DNA from: a virus
Virus record (IMG/VR): IMGVR_UViG_3300029266_002051
Coordinates: 1 to 21,033 of that record
DNA length: 21,033 bases
Reading direction: 5' to 3' (one strand)
Position 1 is the first letter of the stretch. Every line of letters begins with the position of its first letter. Under the pieces are notes generated by a model. The model was not told the origin of the DNA and searched no databases. It worked only from the letters and a program-made list of their open reading frames with translations. The position numbers were made by a program, and so were the translations under genes. Below, one piece after another: positions 12,665 through 19,843 of the stretch.

Positions 12665-13777
12665 ATGGCACAATTGAAAAAACGAAAAACATTTTCTCGC
12701 AAAACCCAAACAGGTTTTGCTGCTGCGCCAACAGATAATTTTCAGCATTTCAATGACTATGTACGCATTGAAGTTGATAAGAAAGATATTGCCAGCAAAG
12801 TAAAAAATCATGTGAAGGCAGCACTCTCTAAAGAAGATGCTAAGATAGCACTACAAGCACCTGATTGGGCAATCACACAATCTTCTGGTCTTGCAGCAAC
12901 TATTGCATGGGCAGAACTAAAATTAGATTTCCCTTCTTGGTGGGATGCTGAGTCAGTTCTTAAAAAACAGATTAATGAAATTTTACGCCTTGGAAAAGAA
13001 AAGTCTCTAAATAAGAAAAATTACATTGGTGTTGTTGGAGCAAGTAGTCAAAGAAAATCACCAGCAGAAATTATAAAAGAGCGCACTAGCGATTTCATTG
13101 GTGGAATTGAATTGATCATTGATGATTGGAAAAATGAACAAGAATTTTCTATCTATAACGAGATGAAGAAACTTGATGTACCATATATCACTGCCAAGGC
13201 AACCTATGATCATTATATGCCATTGAAGGGCGAATTAGAAGAACTGGTTAATAAGAAAACTGCTGATCTGGTTGAGGGATATTCCCATATGAAGGTGGGT
13301 GATCGTAAAAAACATTTGAAGTTTGTGGACAACATCCTCACAGACATTGAAAAATATATGAACGCAAAAAAAGCAACTCGCAAACCACGCAAACCTGTAG
13401 TAAAATCAGCAGACAAACAAGTAACAAAAGTCCAATATCTAAAAGATTCTGCTGAGTTCAAACTGGCGTCTATTAATCCAACATCTATGATTGGCGCGAT
13501 GAGAATTTATTTATTTAATGTTAAGACCAGAGCATTAACTGAATTGATATGTGAAAAGAGTTGTGGTTTTGTTGTGAAAGGTACGACCCTTCAAGGTGTT
13601 GACCTAGAAGCATCTAGGATCACTAGATTGCGTAAACCAGAAGTCTTCCTTCCAGTAGTGCTAAAAAAGACTTCAAATCAGATAAACAAAGAATGGTCTA
13701 GTCTCACCACAAAGACAACCACCGCAAATGGCAGAATTAATAAAGATACGATAATTTTAAGGGCAATGGATAAATGA
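12665..13777 (+). CDS. Conserved marine T4-like phage protein of unknown function, 370 aa
   Basis: The N-terminus is strongly basic (LKKRKTFSRKTQTGF). Residues 60-160 are helical with WAITQSSGLAATIAWAEL and FPSWWDAE; residues 175-260 look like a long helical stalk ending in a Lys/Arg-rich patch (KKATRKPRKPVVK). The C-terminal third is beta-rich (MIGAMRIYLFNVKTRALTEL). No catalytic motif is evident. The basic ends suggest contact with DNA or RNA. AGGA lies about 9 nt upstream, and the stop overlaps the gp33 start (ATGA), so the two are co-translated, hinting at a role near transcription or replication. Confidence 0.7.
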   Translation: MAQLKKRKTFSRKTQTGFAAAPTDNFQHFNDYVRIEVDKKDIASKVKNHVKAALSKEDAKIALQAPDWAITQSSGLAATIAWAELKLDFPSWWDAESVLKKQINEILRLGKEKSLNKKNYIGVVGASSQRKSPAEIIKERTSDFIGGIELIIDDWKNEQEFSIYNEMKKLDVPYITAKATYDHYMPLKGELEELVNKKTADLVEGYSHMKVGDRKKHLKFVDNILTDIEKYMNAKKATRKPRKPVVKSADKQVTKVQYLKDSAEFKLASINPTSMIGAMRIYLFNVKTRALTELICEKSCGFVVKGTTLQGVDLEASRITRLRKPEVFLPVVLKKTSNQINKEWSSLTTKTTTANGRINKDTIILRAMDK

Positions 13778-14004
13778 TAGAAAAAAACTTTATGAACAGG
13801 GCAAAGTTCAGTAAATTAATAGAAGAACAAGTAATTGACAAAAAACTAGGTTATATTGATGCTGTTGTTGAAGTATGCGGTATTACTGAACTGGAACCAG
13901 AAGACGTAAGTAAATTCATATCACCAGTAATAAAAGAAAAGATAGAAGCGGAGGCAATGAGTCTTAACTATTTACCCAAACAGAATGAATTGATTTTTGA
14001 ATGA
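13774..14004 (+). CDS. 33: gp33-type late-transcription coactivator, 76 aa
   Basis: Residues 7-70 follow the short pattern of the phage late-transcription coactivator family: FSKLIEEQVIDKKLGYIDAVVEVC, an acidic turn, VSKFISPVIKEKIEAEA and LNYLPK. In T4, gp33 bridges RNA polymerase and the sliding clamp to activate late promoters, together with gp55. This phage version is shorter than T4 gp33 (112 aa) but is like those of marine T4-like phages (recalled). The ATG at 13774 overlaps the previous stop; an internal ATG at 13792 (MNRAKF) could be the true start. Late boxes at 607, 3013, 4460, 19831 and 20335 fit its presence. Confidence 0.75.
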   Translation: MIEKNFMNRAKFSKLIEEQVIDKKLGYIDAVVEVCGITELEPEDVSKFISPVIKEKIEAEAMSLNYLPKQNELIFE

Positions 14005-14174
14005 TACGCTGGTATGATTATATAGCAATATCACTTATGTCGATAGTGATGTTGCCGTGTATATTGACAATATTACCACCTTCAATTAATCTAAATGCTC
14101 TTTTGGTTTTCATAGGTTTGAACGCAGTATGGGAAATGTATTGTGACAAAAGACTAAGTGTTGAAAAAAAATGA
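14001..14174 (+). CDS. Small two-span membrane protein, 57 aa
   Basis: An ATG at 14001 overlaps the gp33 stop (ATGA) and opens a 57-codon frame (MIRWYDYIAISLMSIVML...) ending at 14174, itself overlapping the next ATG. Two hydrophobic segments (about 7-24 and 31-42) separated by PPS suggest a hairpin in the inner membrane with a short basic tail. Similar tiny membrane proteins follow gp33 in related phages as far as recalled. Function unknown. Confidence 0.65.
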   Translation: MIRWYDYIAISLMSIVMLPCILTILPPSINLNALLVFIGLNAVWEMYCDKRLSVEKK

Positions 14175-14356
14175 CTGATAAAAGCATATATGAATTTTTA
14201 GAAAGTCTGGAAAGACCTGACAAATACACTAATATAGATCATACAACAGCACTAATCGATGAATATGGATTCAGTAAAGAATACGCTGAGAAAATTCGAA
14301 GTGAATGGGTATTAGAAGTTTTCAAAAGAATACCTTTCACTCCCGTGGAGAGTTAA
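14171..14356 (+). CDS. Small helical protein, 61 aa
   Basis: Coupled start in ATGA. The product (MTDKSIYEFLESLER...) is helical and acidic with no motif that identifies it. It stands in the compact run between gp33 and gp32, so a role in replication or transcription is possible by position only. Confidence 0.58.
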   Translation: MTDKSIYEFLESLERPDKYTNIDHTTALIDEYGFSKEYAEKIRSEWVLEVFKRIPFTPVES

Positions 14357-14357
14357 A

Positions 14358-14480
14358 ATGAGTGACAGAGAAGTTACCGAATTTATAGCAATGTTTAAAG
14401 GAGTACTACCAGACCCAGATCACTATCCAAAATCTTTCGACTATTATTATGAACTATATAAACATATCAAGGGGAAATGA
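14358..14480 (+). CDS. Very small protein, 40 aa
   Basis: An ATG at 14358, one base after the previous stop, with GGAGAG about 8 nt upstream, opens a 40-codon frame (MSDREVTEFIAMFKG...) ending TGA at 14478-14480, directly before the next ATG. The strong spacing on both sides argues for a real gene. It is Tyr-rich near the end (SFDYYYELYKH). No family recognised. Confidence 0.55.
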   Translation: MSDREVTEFIAMFKGVLPDPDHYPKSFDYYYELYKHIKGK

Positions 14481-14675
14481 ATGTTTGAACTAATTATTAT
14501 GATGATGCTATTTTCGAATAACAATCAAGAGTTTTTTGACGCTAGTCAAGCAAACATTAATGATGGAAAAACTTGGCAATATGTGGGCGCACAACCTGTA
14601 CCAGAAGGTCATGTTGCACTTCCATCAGTAAATCCAGACACTGGTGAAGAGACCATTATCTTCCAGAGAAAATAA
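14481..14675 (+). CDS. Small conserved-looking protein, 64 aa
   Basis: AAGGGG lies about 6 nt before the ATG. A hydrophobic, Met-rich start (MFELIIMMMLF) is followed by DGKTWQYVGAQPVPEGHVALPSV and TGEETIIFQRK, which resembles a small beta-sheet domain seen in marine phages (recalled). Whether the N-terminus is a membrane anchor is unclear. The gp32 promoter follows. Confidence 0.6.
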   Translation: MFELIIMMMLFSNNNQEFFDASQANINDGKTWQYVGAQPVPEGHVALPSVNPDTGEETIIFQRK

Positions 14676-14689
14676 TCTGATAAATATGG

Positions 14690-14718
14690 TTGACACACAC
14701 ACTAAATTATGATATAAT
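14690..14718 (+). promoter_or_regulatory. Consensus sigma70 promoter of gene 32
   Basis: TTGACA (14690-14695), exactly 17 bp, perfect TATAAT (14713-14718). About 48 nt of AT-rich leader precede the gp32 ATG, long enough for the translational autoregulation known in T4, though no pseudoknot could be shown by eye. A GATAAATA sequence (14680-14687) just upstream is one base off the late box. Confidence 0.88.
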
Positions 14719-14772
14719 ACAGTTATACTAAAAATATTACAGCAATAATTCAGCATATATGGAGAACACAAT

Positions 14773-15669
14773 ATGTCTTTCGCAAATCTAAAACGTAATC
14801 GCGGTCAAATTGATCGTCTTACTGCCGCAGCAACTGCCCAATCCAGCACAACAAAATCCTACGTCGATGACCGTATGTGGAAACCCACGGTTGATAAACA
14901 GAATAATGGTTATGCCGTTATTCGATTCTTGCCAGATGGTCAAGAAAGTTCTGAAGTACATTTCGTGCGTTATTGGGATCATGCCTTTAAAGGTCCAACT
15001 GGCAAATGGTATATTGAAAAGTCTCTAACTTCGATTGATCAACAAGACCCTGTCGGAGAATACAATTCGAAACTCTGGAATAGTGGTATTGAATCTGATA
15101 AGGAAACAGCACGGCGTCAAAAGCGGCGACTGCACCATGTTTCAAATATTCTGGTAGTTTCTGATCCTGGAAATCCAGATAATGAAGGCAAGATTTTCAT
15201 GTATCAATATGGTAAGAAAATCTTCGATAAACTTATGGATGCTTGGTCACCAGAGTTTGCGGATGAAACACCGATGAATCCATTTTGTATGTGGGAAGGT
15301 GCGGATTTTAAACTCAAAATTCGTGACGTTGAGGGTTATCGTAACTATGATAAATCTGAATTCTCAGCACCACGCCAAGTGTCGGAAAGTGATGAACGCC
15401 TAGAGGAAGTATACGACAAGTGTTATGATCTTTCAGAATTTACTGATGCGTCACAATATAAGTCTTATGCTGAACTCGAAACCAAGATGCGAAATGTTCT
15501 TGGTCAGACTGCACCAGAACCAACAATGGCGCAAACTGCTTCATTGGGTGAGGAAAAGGCACCAGCATTGGATGATAACATCCCAGACTATGCGCCAGCA
15601 CCTAAAGCAGAACCAGCAGGCGAAGACAATACTATGGATTACTTCGCAAGTCTAGTTAATGAAGACTAG
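14773..15669 (+). CDS. 32: gp32 single-stranded-DNA-binding protein, 298 aa
   Basis: Coats single-stranded DNA during replication and recombination and recruits replication partners. The OB-fold region matches T4 gp32 in order: NGYAVIRFLP, F-KGPTGKWYIEK, NILVVSDPGNPDNEGK, YGKKIFDK, WEGADFKLKI, NYDKSEF. The T4 zinc site (His and CxxC between KWYIE and the next helix) is missing: the region 83-97 reads KSLTSIDQQDPVGEY. The marine T4-like phages are recalled to share this. The N-terminus (residues 1-30) is the likely cooperativity domain. The tail is acidic and carries an APAPK linker before DYFASLVNED. GGAG lies about 9 nt before the start. Its stop overlaps the tape-measure stop on the other strand. 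Confidence 0.93.
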   Translation: MSFANLKRNRGQIDRLTAAATAQSSTTKSYVDDRMWKPTVDKQNNGYAVIRFLPDGQESSEVHFVRYWDHAFKGPTGKWYIEKSLTSIDQQDPVGEYNSKLWNSGIESDKETARRQKRRLHHVSNILVVSDPGNPDNEGKIFMYQYGKKIFDKLMDAWSPEFADETPMNPFCMWEGADFKLKIRDVEGYRNYDKSEFSAPRQVSESDERLEEVYDKCYDLSEFTDASQYKSYAELETKMRNVLGQTAPEPTMAQTASLGEEKAPALDDNIPDYAPAPKAEPAGEDNTMDYFASLVNED

Positions 15670-17708
15670 TCTCCATACATAGGAAATGCCCAGCGTAGCG
15701 CACTATCTGCTACGCTGGACAGACTACCACCGTTCAGCATAGTAGTGTTCTGTTGAACATTTGATGATGTAGAATTATCCATAATTACTGCGCCACCAGA
15801 TACTTTACCACTATTCGCTTTTGCCAATTTCTCAGCATCAAGAACTTCGGTTTCCAATCGATTAGACAGTTGATCGAGTCTCTGATCTGTTTCTATCCGC
15901 ATTCGTTGTGCTTCAGATTGATCGTCCTCTGTTCTGTCTAATGACCAATTCAAAAAAGTATCTCTTAGATTATTAACGCCACCTTCAAGGTCTGTACTAA
16001 AACCAATCGCGCCAGTTGCCATATCTGCTAAACTAGCAAAACTACCAGCAACACCTGAAAGCGAACCAGTAATACCTACTCCAATACTCTCAGTAAGAGT
16101 TTCTGGTTTAAATTTATTTAATGCTTCAGTAGCACCATTGATACCATCGTATGCTGCCATGCCAATCGCTAAGACTTGTCCTGCAATTGGAATTCCTCTT
16201 GCACCAGCAAGACCAATTTTTCCAAATTTAGCAAATTTACCTACGTTGGCAGACTCTGCCAGAGATAACGCACCCCCTGATATTTTACTTCCAAATTGAA
16301 CACCTTTTTTACCACCACGGTTCATATCATATAAATCGTCACCAGCACCAAACAGATTTCCAAATTTCTGGAAAATTCCTCGTTTTCCACCTCGCGCTCG
16401 ATTCTTCCCTTTACCTTTACCGTCACGATCAAGGTCGAGTCCACCGCCACTTAAAAGTTTTGATGCCAATGCCTTTGTAAGCGCAACCGTTGCAACAGTA
16501 TTTGCAGAGATTGCTAATGTCATTGCCCCTTGGATAACTGTCCCAATGAGATTGATACCAACACTTAACCCAGCAATTCCTAGTCTCAATAATTTCAGTG
16601 GACTCAGCAACCCACCCAAAGCAACGGTTAATGCGAGAATTTCTGCGATGCCAAATTCTTTACCAATAAATTCTTTTATAGTATCTCTCAATGGTCCAAG
16701 ACCTAAATCTTGTACTACACCTTCAAAAAATATTTTTGTCTCTTCCCACATGGTTTTCATACCATCAAGTGCTGTTTGAAGAGATGGAAATGCTGTAAGC
16801 ATTTGATTCACTGCTTCTTTCAAGACCCCAAAAGCACCACCTTCAGCAAAAGCACCACCGATTGATTTCAAAGCACTAGTCATTGTTTCACCAAAGAGTG
16901 GCATACCAAAAAGTTCATCTGCTTTGTTATTGATTGCATCAAGTATACTGAAACCTGGGTCTATGCCCAACTTATCCCTAAATCTTGAAACTAGAAATGC
17001 AACTGCACCACCAGCAAGAACTGTCGCTAAAATTGCTCCAGTAAAACCACCAAATCCTTGCATAATTTCGGAAACATTCGCTAGGTTTCCCAGCAGTCCA
17101 CCTTCTCTATTTCCAGACCGCGAAACACCTTTTTTGGCAAGAACTCCACCAACCTTTTTTCTATCACGTTTTTCTTCAATACCAGCAAGTTTTGCTTCTG
17201 CTTGGTTTGAAAGAAATTTAGAAAACATAGAAACTAAACTAGACATACTTTTGCCTATGTTTTTAATTTCGGATATTAATTTGGGATCAGTACCTTTACC
17301 AAAAAATTTACCAAATATATTTCCAAAGAATCCAAAAAACCCTCCAAATAACTTCTTAGTTCCTTCCCATGTTGCTTTTAGACTATCTCTTACAGATGTG
17401 AACGCTCTTATAAATGGTGATGTGAGAGTGGTGGCGAGTGCTGCGAAAGGTGCTGTAATGGCATTTGCTAGGTTTAATGTTAGCATCTTAGGCATCATTA
17501 CCAACGATCTTGCCATATCAGTAAGACTTTTTAGACCAGGAATTCGTATGCCACCGCCCATTTTTTGGACAGACTTTTCTAAATTGGTGAAACCTTTTTT
17601 GATTTCATCAAGTGTTGATTTATTCAACTCCATACTTCTGAGGTTAATATCAGCAATATCTCTGCTGTTTATTTCTCTTACCTCATTTATCGTTGTTCCA
17701 AATGCCAT
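15666..17708 (-). CDS. 29: gp29-like tape measure / tail length determinator, 680 aa
   Basis: Sets tail length and sits in the tail tube and hub. Support: position just downstream of the gp26 gene as in tail modules generally, length close to T4 gp29 (590 aa) but longer, and composition. Residues 10-50 are a charged coiled coil, then alternating hydrophobic helices (MMPKMLTLNLANAI, FFGFFGNIFGKFFG, FTGAILATVLAGGAVAFLV, and a long block near 350-415), a basic Gly-rich hinge (GKGKGKNRARGGKRG) and Ala/Gly-rich segments (GIPIAGQVLAIGMAAYDG). AGGA lies 7 nt before the start. The hydrophobic helices may form the channel in the host membrane, which is known for other tape measures. Sequence identity to T4 gp29 is not evident. 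Confidence 0.72.
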   Translation of the reverse strand: MAFGTTINEVREINSRDIADINLRSMELNKSTLDEIKKGFTNLEKSVQKMGGGIRIPGLKSLTDMARSLVMMPKMLTLNLANAITAPFAALATTLTSPFIRAFTSVRDSLKATWEGTKKLFGGFFGFFGNIFGKFFGKGTDPKLISEIKNIGKSMSSLVSMFSKFLSNQAEAKLAGIEEKRDRKKVGGVLAKKGVSRSGNREGGLLGNLANVSEIMQGFGGFTGAILATVLAGGAVAFLVSRFRDKLGIDPGFSILDAINNKADELFGMPLFGETMTSALKSIGGAFAEGGAFGVLKEAVNQMLTAFPSLQTALDGMKTMWEETKIFFEGVVQDLGLGPLRDTIKEFIGKEFGIAEILALTVALGGLLSPLKLLRLGIAGLSVGINLIGTVIQGAMTLAISANTVATVALTKALASKLLSGGGLDLDRDGKGKGKNRARGGKRGIFQKFGNLFGAGDDLYDMNRGGKKGVQFGSKISGGALSLAESANVGKFAKFGKIGLAGARGIPIAGQVLAIGMAAYDGINGATEALNKFKPETLTESIGVGITGSLSGVAGSFASLADMATGAIGFSTDLEGGVNNLRDTFLNWSLDRTEDDQSEAQRMRIETDQRLDQLSNRLETEVLDAEKLAKANSGKVSGGAVIMDNSTSSNVQQNTTMLNGGSLSSVADSALRWAFPMYGD
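15690..15718 (+). terminator. Perfect 10-bp hairpin just past the gp32 stop
   Basis: CCAGCGTAGC (15690-15699) pairs with GCTACGCTGG (15709-15718) around a 9-base loop, 21 nt after the gp32 stop. It lies inside the coding sequence of the tape measure C-terminus on the other strand (..SALRWAF..). No U-run follows, so it is more likely a block to opposing RNA polymerase, an mRNA 3'-end protector, or a factor-dependent terminator than a simple intrinsic one. Confidence 0.5.
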
Positions 17709-17723
17709 TTTTTAATCCTAGTT

Positions 17724-17912
17724 CTACTGTTGCGCTCTTGCTCTATCATTTTCTGCTTCAACATGCTGTATCAATAATGTAATGTATATTTCTCTTTCCC
17801 AAGGCATCATATTATCAAGTTCTGTTAACGAATATTTGTGATCTTGCATCAATTGGAAATTGGTCTTATAATGACTTAATAGGTTATCATGGGAAAGAGC
17901 AATTAAAAAAAA
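17724..17912 (-). CDS. Frameshift-accessed C-terminal extension of the gp26-type protein (about 60 codons)
   Basis: The frame stays open from the slippery T-run at 17912 down to TAG at 17724-17726 and reads, in part, DNLLSHYKTNFQLM, then LDNMMPWEREIYITLLIQHVEAEN. This acidic/aromatic helix pattern (PWERE.YI.LL) is like the T domain of tail assembly chaperones in many phages and like a small ORF between gp26 and the tape measure in T4-like phages. It has no ATG with a ribosome binding site at its 5' end; the only internal ATG (around residue 22) would remove a third of it. Best explained as reached by a -1 shift from gp26. If shifted, the product is a gp26-X fusion of about 295 aa. Confidence 0.55.
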   Translation of the reverse strand, partial: FFLIALSHDNLLSHYKTNFQLMQDHKYSLTELDNMMPWEREIYITLLIQHVEAENDRARAQQ

Positions 17913-18613
17913 TCATCTAATCCTTCCAACGTAAAGTTGTTTGGATGTTTACATTTCGCACAATCAAAATTTACAGTTTCAGACAACTTTGGCATAGTCT
18001 GAATCCATTCTTTTACTTTATCAAATTGTGTTGATGAAAGTGATCCGATAAAATCTTGAATTTCATCTTGACTTTCATCAGAAAGGTCAAATCTTTCGTC
18101 GGTTGTCTCCAAAACTTTCATACATTTACTAATCATTTGAAAAGTCTTTACTGTGTCGCTTGTCGTATCATCTCTATCCGCATCCATAATAGATTTAAAA
18201 TTAGGATAACCCATATGTAAGGTCATATCTTCAGTTATCGAAACTTCATTGGGTATAGCGTGTTCTGAAACTTCAACTTTTGATAGATCGATGGATACTG
18301 GGTTGTCTGCCTCACATTCCTCACATTTGATTGTAACGCTAGTGTTTTCTCCTACAGATTTTGATCTGAGTTTGAGAAACATATATTCAACATCAAAAGA
18401 AGTTAATTTGTTTTCATCAATCTCATCACCATCAACACATGCCATGATAGTATCAACAATTGCATTTACGGTTGCTTTTTTGTCTTCAGATTCCATTGCC
18501 AACATTAAGATTTTTTCTTCTTTAACAAGGTATGGTCTAAATCTGATTTTTGTCCCTGTTGATGGGACAGTCAATTCATATTTTGGTTTATCATTTAGTT
18601 TTGGTAGCGCCAT
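17903..18613 (-). CDS. 26: gp26-type baseplate hub / tail assembly chaperone protein, 236 aa
   Basis: Belongs by pattern to the T4 baseplate protein gp26 family (T4 gp26 is 208 aa): an N-terminal segment KYELTVPSTGTKIRFRPYLVKEEKILMLA, then helical stretches, and two Cys pairs, CEEC (97-100) and CAKC (218-221), that likely hold one zinc. Gene order tail-tube-like gene, this gene, short extension, tape measure is the classic order tube - chaperone (G/GT) - tape measure of contractile and long-tailed phages. GGAG lies 9 nt before the start, which shares one base with the previous stop (TAATG). It ends in DDFF at the slippery run, so a longer shifted form is expected. Confidence 0.78.
   Translation of the reverse strand: MALPKLNDKPKYELTVPSTGTKIRFRPYLVKEEKILMLAMESEDKKATVNAIVDTIMACVDGDEIDENKLTSFDVEYMFLKLRSKSVGENTSVTIKCEECEADNPVSIDLSKVEVSEHAIPNEVSITEDMTLHMGYPNFKSIMDADRDDTTSDTVKTFQMISKCMKVLETTDERFDLSDESQDEIQDFIGSLSSTQFDKVKEWIQTMPKLSETVNFDCAKCKHPNNFTLEGLDDFF
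17906..17927 (-). promoter_or_regulatory. Candidate -1 ribosomal frameshift site
   Basis: On the minus strand the zero frame reads GAT TTT TTT TAA, so T_TTT_TTT (17912-17906) is a perfect X_XXY_YYZ slippery heptamer directly before the gp26 stop. GGAAGGA (17927-17921) lies 8 nt upstream, the spacing at which a Shine-Dalgarno-like element stimulates -1 shifting in dnaX. A -1 slip continues into the 60-codon frame; a +1 slip hits a stop after five codons. Confidence 0.5.
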
Positions 18614-19221
18614 TATTTACTTCTCCAATTTGTGTATGTCAAGGATAGACTCATCTCAACAAGACCGTCGAGATCATTCTGTAATTCAATATTGTTCATT
18701 GATGTTGGAAATGCGCCCTCAAGCACACATGTGTATACTTTTTCTGATCTAGGATTACTTAGTCCACCTGGAACAACAAGAGGGTTATTGATGGGATATG
18801 TGGTTTCACTGTTTATATGGGCAAGTTGATGTATCACCACTTCTTTAGCATAACCACTACCATCTTCTCGATTACCGTACTTATAACCCAATTCATAAGT
18901 ATCGTTATTCACCGCTAAATTCATCCAACTTTCAATATATCTTTTTATATTGTAGTCGTTAGTTACATGAAATGATAAACTAATATCATCTACCACAAAT
19001 GTATTAGCAACTTTTTCTGTTACAATTCCAATTACTCTGTCTGCTGTTGAAATTGATCTTGCTGGTAATTGAACATTTTTGCAAAGTATATTTAAATCCT
19101 CACCACTTATATTCACTCCAGGAATACGTGGCAGTTCTACGTGGAAAAGGTTTGATTTTGCAATTCCTTTTCTGATGGTACTTTTGAACTTTTCTATAGT
19201 TTGTACTGGGATCGTTTGCAT
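18613..19221 (-). CDS. Tail-tube-fold protein (gp19/gp54 family), 202 aa
   Basis: The segment KSNLFHVELPRIPG near the start, LCKNVQLPARSIST, VVDDISLSFHVTNDYN, and the closing LEGAFPTSMNNIEL...VEMSLSLTYTNW are the strand and loop order of T4-type tail tube proteins (gp19) and the related tube initiator gp54. Its length lies between gp19 (163) and gp54 (320). Its place next to gp26/gp29 and across from gp48 favours a gp54-like tube initiator over the major tube protein, but this is not settled. GAGG lies about 9 nt upstream, and it shares TAATG junctions with both neighbours. Confidence 0.72.
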   Translation of the reverse strand: MQTIPVQTIEKFKSTIRKGIAKSNLFHVELPRIPGVNISGEDLNILCKNVQLPARSISTADRVIGIVTEKVANTFVVDDISLSFHVTNDYNIKRYIESWMNLAVNNDTYELGYKYGNREDGSGYAKEVVIHQLAHINSETTYPINNPLVVPGGLSNPRSEKVYTCVLEGAFPTSMNNIELQNDLDGLVEMSLSLTYTNWRSK

Positions 19222-19805
19222 TAGATCATACCTCTTGATATTTTATGCACTTTTGCTTGAGACATTTTTTGAAAATCAGCAGTCGGTAAAAAGGCAGCAA
19301 TCTCCCATTCTGGCGCTGGAACCAAAGCAAATCGACTTCTTACATGATTTGCCAAGTAATGTTTATAGCAAGGTCTAAAGTATTTAAATTGTGCAGCACC
19401 TTGAAGTAGTTCATAAGACATTTTAAATTTAGTAGAATCGTTATATTTCTTATTATTTGTAATTTCTAACAAACTATCAAGAAATTTTGCACGTAAGGTC
19501 ATAGGCAGATAGTGTAAATTTAATCCTGCAAAACCGCCTTTTGCTTTCCCAACTATGATTGTAAGAGGAAAACTATCATAGTATGGTAGTGTACTCTTGC
19601 CTTTTGGGTCATAGAAATACATGAACATCTTGCCAACTGCTGACCTATTTTGAAGTTTGAGTGACTCATCTTGCATGAGTTGATTTCTATTTAATTTACC
19701 CATTTTAGATGCTTTATCTCTAAACCAAGAAATTGATTCCTTAGTCCTAGGGGTAATACCCGCCCTAAATGCTTGTACTTCTAGATTTTGAAACAGATTA
19801 GACAT
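19221..19805 (-). CDS. Virion assembly protein, gp2-like DNA end protector (tentative), 194 aa
   Basis: The ATG at 19805 has GGGA about 7 nt upstream; an in-frame TTG at 19817 is less likely. The core FMYFYDPKGKSTLPYYDSFPLTIIV followed by GGFAGLNLHYLPMTLRAKFLDSL, then HYLANHVRSRFALVP, resembles a conserved T4-like marine phage protein usually placed beside gp4 and called DNA end protector gp2 (recalled, not searched). In T4, genes 2 and 4 are neighbours, which supports it. gp2 protects DNA ends after injection from host RecBCD and finishes the head. A structural protein of other role cannot be excluded; T4 gp53 does not fit. It has its own late box at 19831. Confidence 0.5.
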   Translation of the reverse strand: MSNLFQNLEVQAFRAGITPRTKESISWFRDKASKMGKLNRNQLMQDESLKLQNRSAVGKMFMYFYDPKGKSTLPYYDSFPLTIIVGKAKGGFAGLNLHYLPMTLRAKFLDSLLEITNNKKYNDSTKFKMSYELLQGAAQFKYFRPCYKHYLANHVRSRFALVPAPEWEIAAFLPTADFQKMSQAKVHKISRGMI

Positions 19806-19830
19806 GTGTATTCCCAAAGTTATTCAATGT

Positions 19831-19838
19831 TATTTATA
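19831..19838 (-). promoter_or_regulatory. Minus-strand T4-type late promoter box
   Basis: On the minus strand an exact TATAAATA lies in the 38-nt gap between the gp4 stop and the next start, about 26 nt before the ATG at 19805. It should give late transcription of the gene run down to the tape measure. Confidence 0.6.
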
Positions 19839-19843
19839 TGAAA

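Noticed and set aside
14067-14095. TTGACA-17-TAATCT inside the small membrane protein gene
   Set aside because: It fits the promoter spacing, but the -10 is poor, it lies within a coding region, and the neighbouring genes are coupled by overlaps, so a separate start is not needed.
16924-17715. Long plus-strand open frame (263 codons) opposite the tape measure gene
   Set aside because: It mirrors the codon structure of the minus-strand tape measure, has Pro/Ser/Phe-heavy sequence typical of antisense frames, and no ribosome binding site.
17724-17903. Independent small gene starting at ATT (17903) or at the internal ATG
   Set aside because: ATT is a very rare start and no site with the right spacing precedes it; the internal ATG follows TTG with no ribosome binding site and would lose the first third. 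Frameshift entry explains the frame better.
18249-18752. Plus-strand frame of 167 codons opposite gp26 and the tube-fold gene
   Set aside because: Antisense to two well-supported genes, spans their junction, no upstream ribosome binding site.
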